DNA from: Bacteroidales bacterium | GTDB taxonomy: Bacteria; Bacteroidota; Bacteroidia; Bacteroidales; Marinilabiliaceae | Length of the DNA stretch: 53,039 nt | NCBI GenBank assembly: GCA_024401335.1 | Contig: JAKSLH010000020.1 | Coordinates: forward strand, 1-53,039 | Reading direction: 5' to 3' | In this document: one piece after another, positions 52,996-53,039 of the stretch | Position numbering within the stretch: the first letter of the stretch is position 1 | How the letters are laid out: the number at the start of each line of letters is the position of its first letter | Notes under the pieces: model-generated | Seen by the model: the letters and a program-made list of their open reading frames with translations, nothing else | What the model was told of the DNA's origin: nothing | Database searches by the model: none | Position numbers and translations under genes: made by a program

Positions 52996-53039
52996 CACGG
53001 GAGGAGAGACTCGAACTCCCGACACCTGGTTTTGGAGAC
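52996..53039 (-). tRNA. tRNA-Trp (3' part, cut by window edge)
   Basis: On the minus strand the visible part starts in the anticodon stem-loop (TCTCCAAAA: U33, anticodon CCA, A37), followed by a 5-bp T-arm with TTCGAGT loop (GGGAG/CTCTC) and the 3' acceptor strand CTCCCGT with discriminator G, as usual for bacterial tRNA-Trp. CCA is not encoded. It lies 20 nt upstream of secE, the common Bacteroidetes arrangement. Confidence 0.9.

Overview
The window is chromosomal DNA from a Bacteroidales bacterium, most likely a gut Prevotellaceae-like lineage. The evidence is: promoters of the Bacteroidetes type (TTTG, about 20 nt, TAnnTTTG) instead of -35/-10 boxes; few Shine-Dalgarno sites; a sodium-symporter type L-arabinose operon; a TGS-domain nucleoside kinase; and rpoB/rpoC most like those of Bacteroidetes. 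No rRNA, CRISPR array, insertion sequence or prophage was seen. The window ends inside tRNA-Trp.

Layout. 1-4748 (minus): L-arabinose operon, in transcription order symporter, araD, a small four-helix-bundle (S23-type) gene, araA, ribulokinase (cut by the window edge). The four-helix-bundle gene sits inside a 32-nt imperfect inverted repeat and looks inserted. 4937-6150 (minus): ROK glucokinase behind a leader of about 200 nt with a strong promoter and a terminator-like hairpin. 6376-7014: outer-membrane beta-barrel. 7136-13201 (minus): two-gene signalling operon, a lipid-anchored SpoIIE phosphatase and a 1263-residue GAF/receiver/receiver/PPDK-ATP-grasp protein. 13383-14735: GH13 lipoprotein. 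15809-20276: pseudouridine synthase with a long Arg/Asn-rich repeat tail, HAD phosphatase, TonB-like protein, DJ-1 protein, lipoprotein. 20280-20849 (minus): two small genes, one DUF493. 20958-24889: panB, a CE15 glucuronoyl esterase behind a poly-C tract, an unknown 403-residue protein and a tiny lipoprotein. 25023-31515: RluA-like synthase, Sua5/YrdC, rpe, an ECF sigma factor, tex, nucleoside kinase. 31673-34178: CocE-type peptidase and a LiaF-like membrane protein. 34307-38732: tsaD followed almost without gaps by PqqD, HPr-kinase-like, S26-like peptidase and ABC exporter genes. 38850-41374: Fur-family regulator, purA, 5-formyl-THF cyclo-ligase. 41384-53039 (minus): the tRNA-Trp, secE, nusG, rplK, rplA, rplJ, rplL, rpoB, rpoC locus, with a DUF3467 gene beyond the rpoC terminator.

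How the genes work together. The arabinose genes form a complete uptake-to-xylulose-5-phosphate route, and rpe links to the same pentose phosphate pool. YrdC and TsaD are both enzymes of t6A tRNA modification. The most unusual groups are (1) the PqqD/HprK-like/S26-like/ABC cassette behind tsaD, which has the parts of a RiPP maturation and export system but no visible precursor, cyclase or protease, and (2) the SpoIIE-phosphatase / receiver-ATP-grasp operon. Other points of interest are the glucokinase leader, the inverted-repeat-flanked S23 gene, and a palindrome shared by two distant loci.
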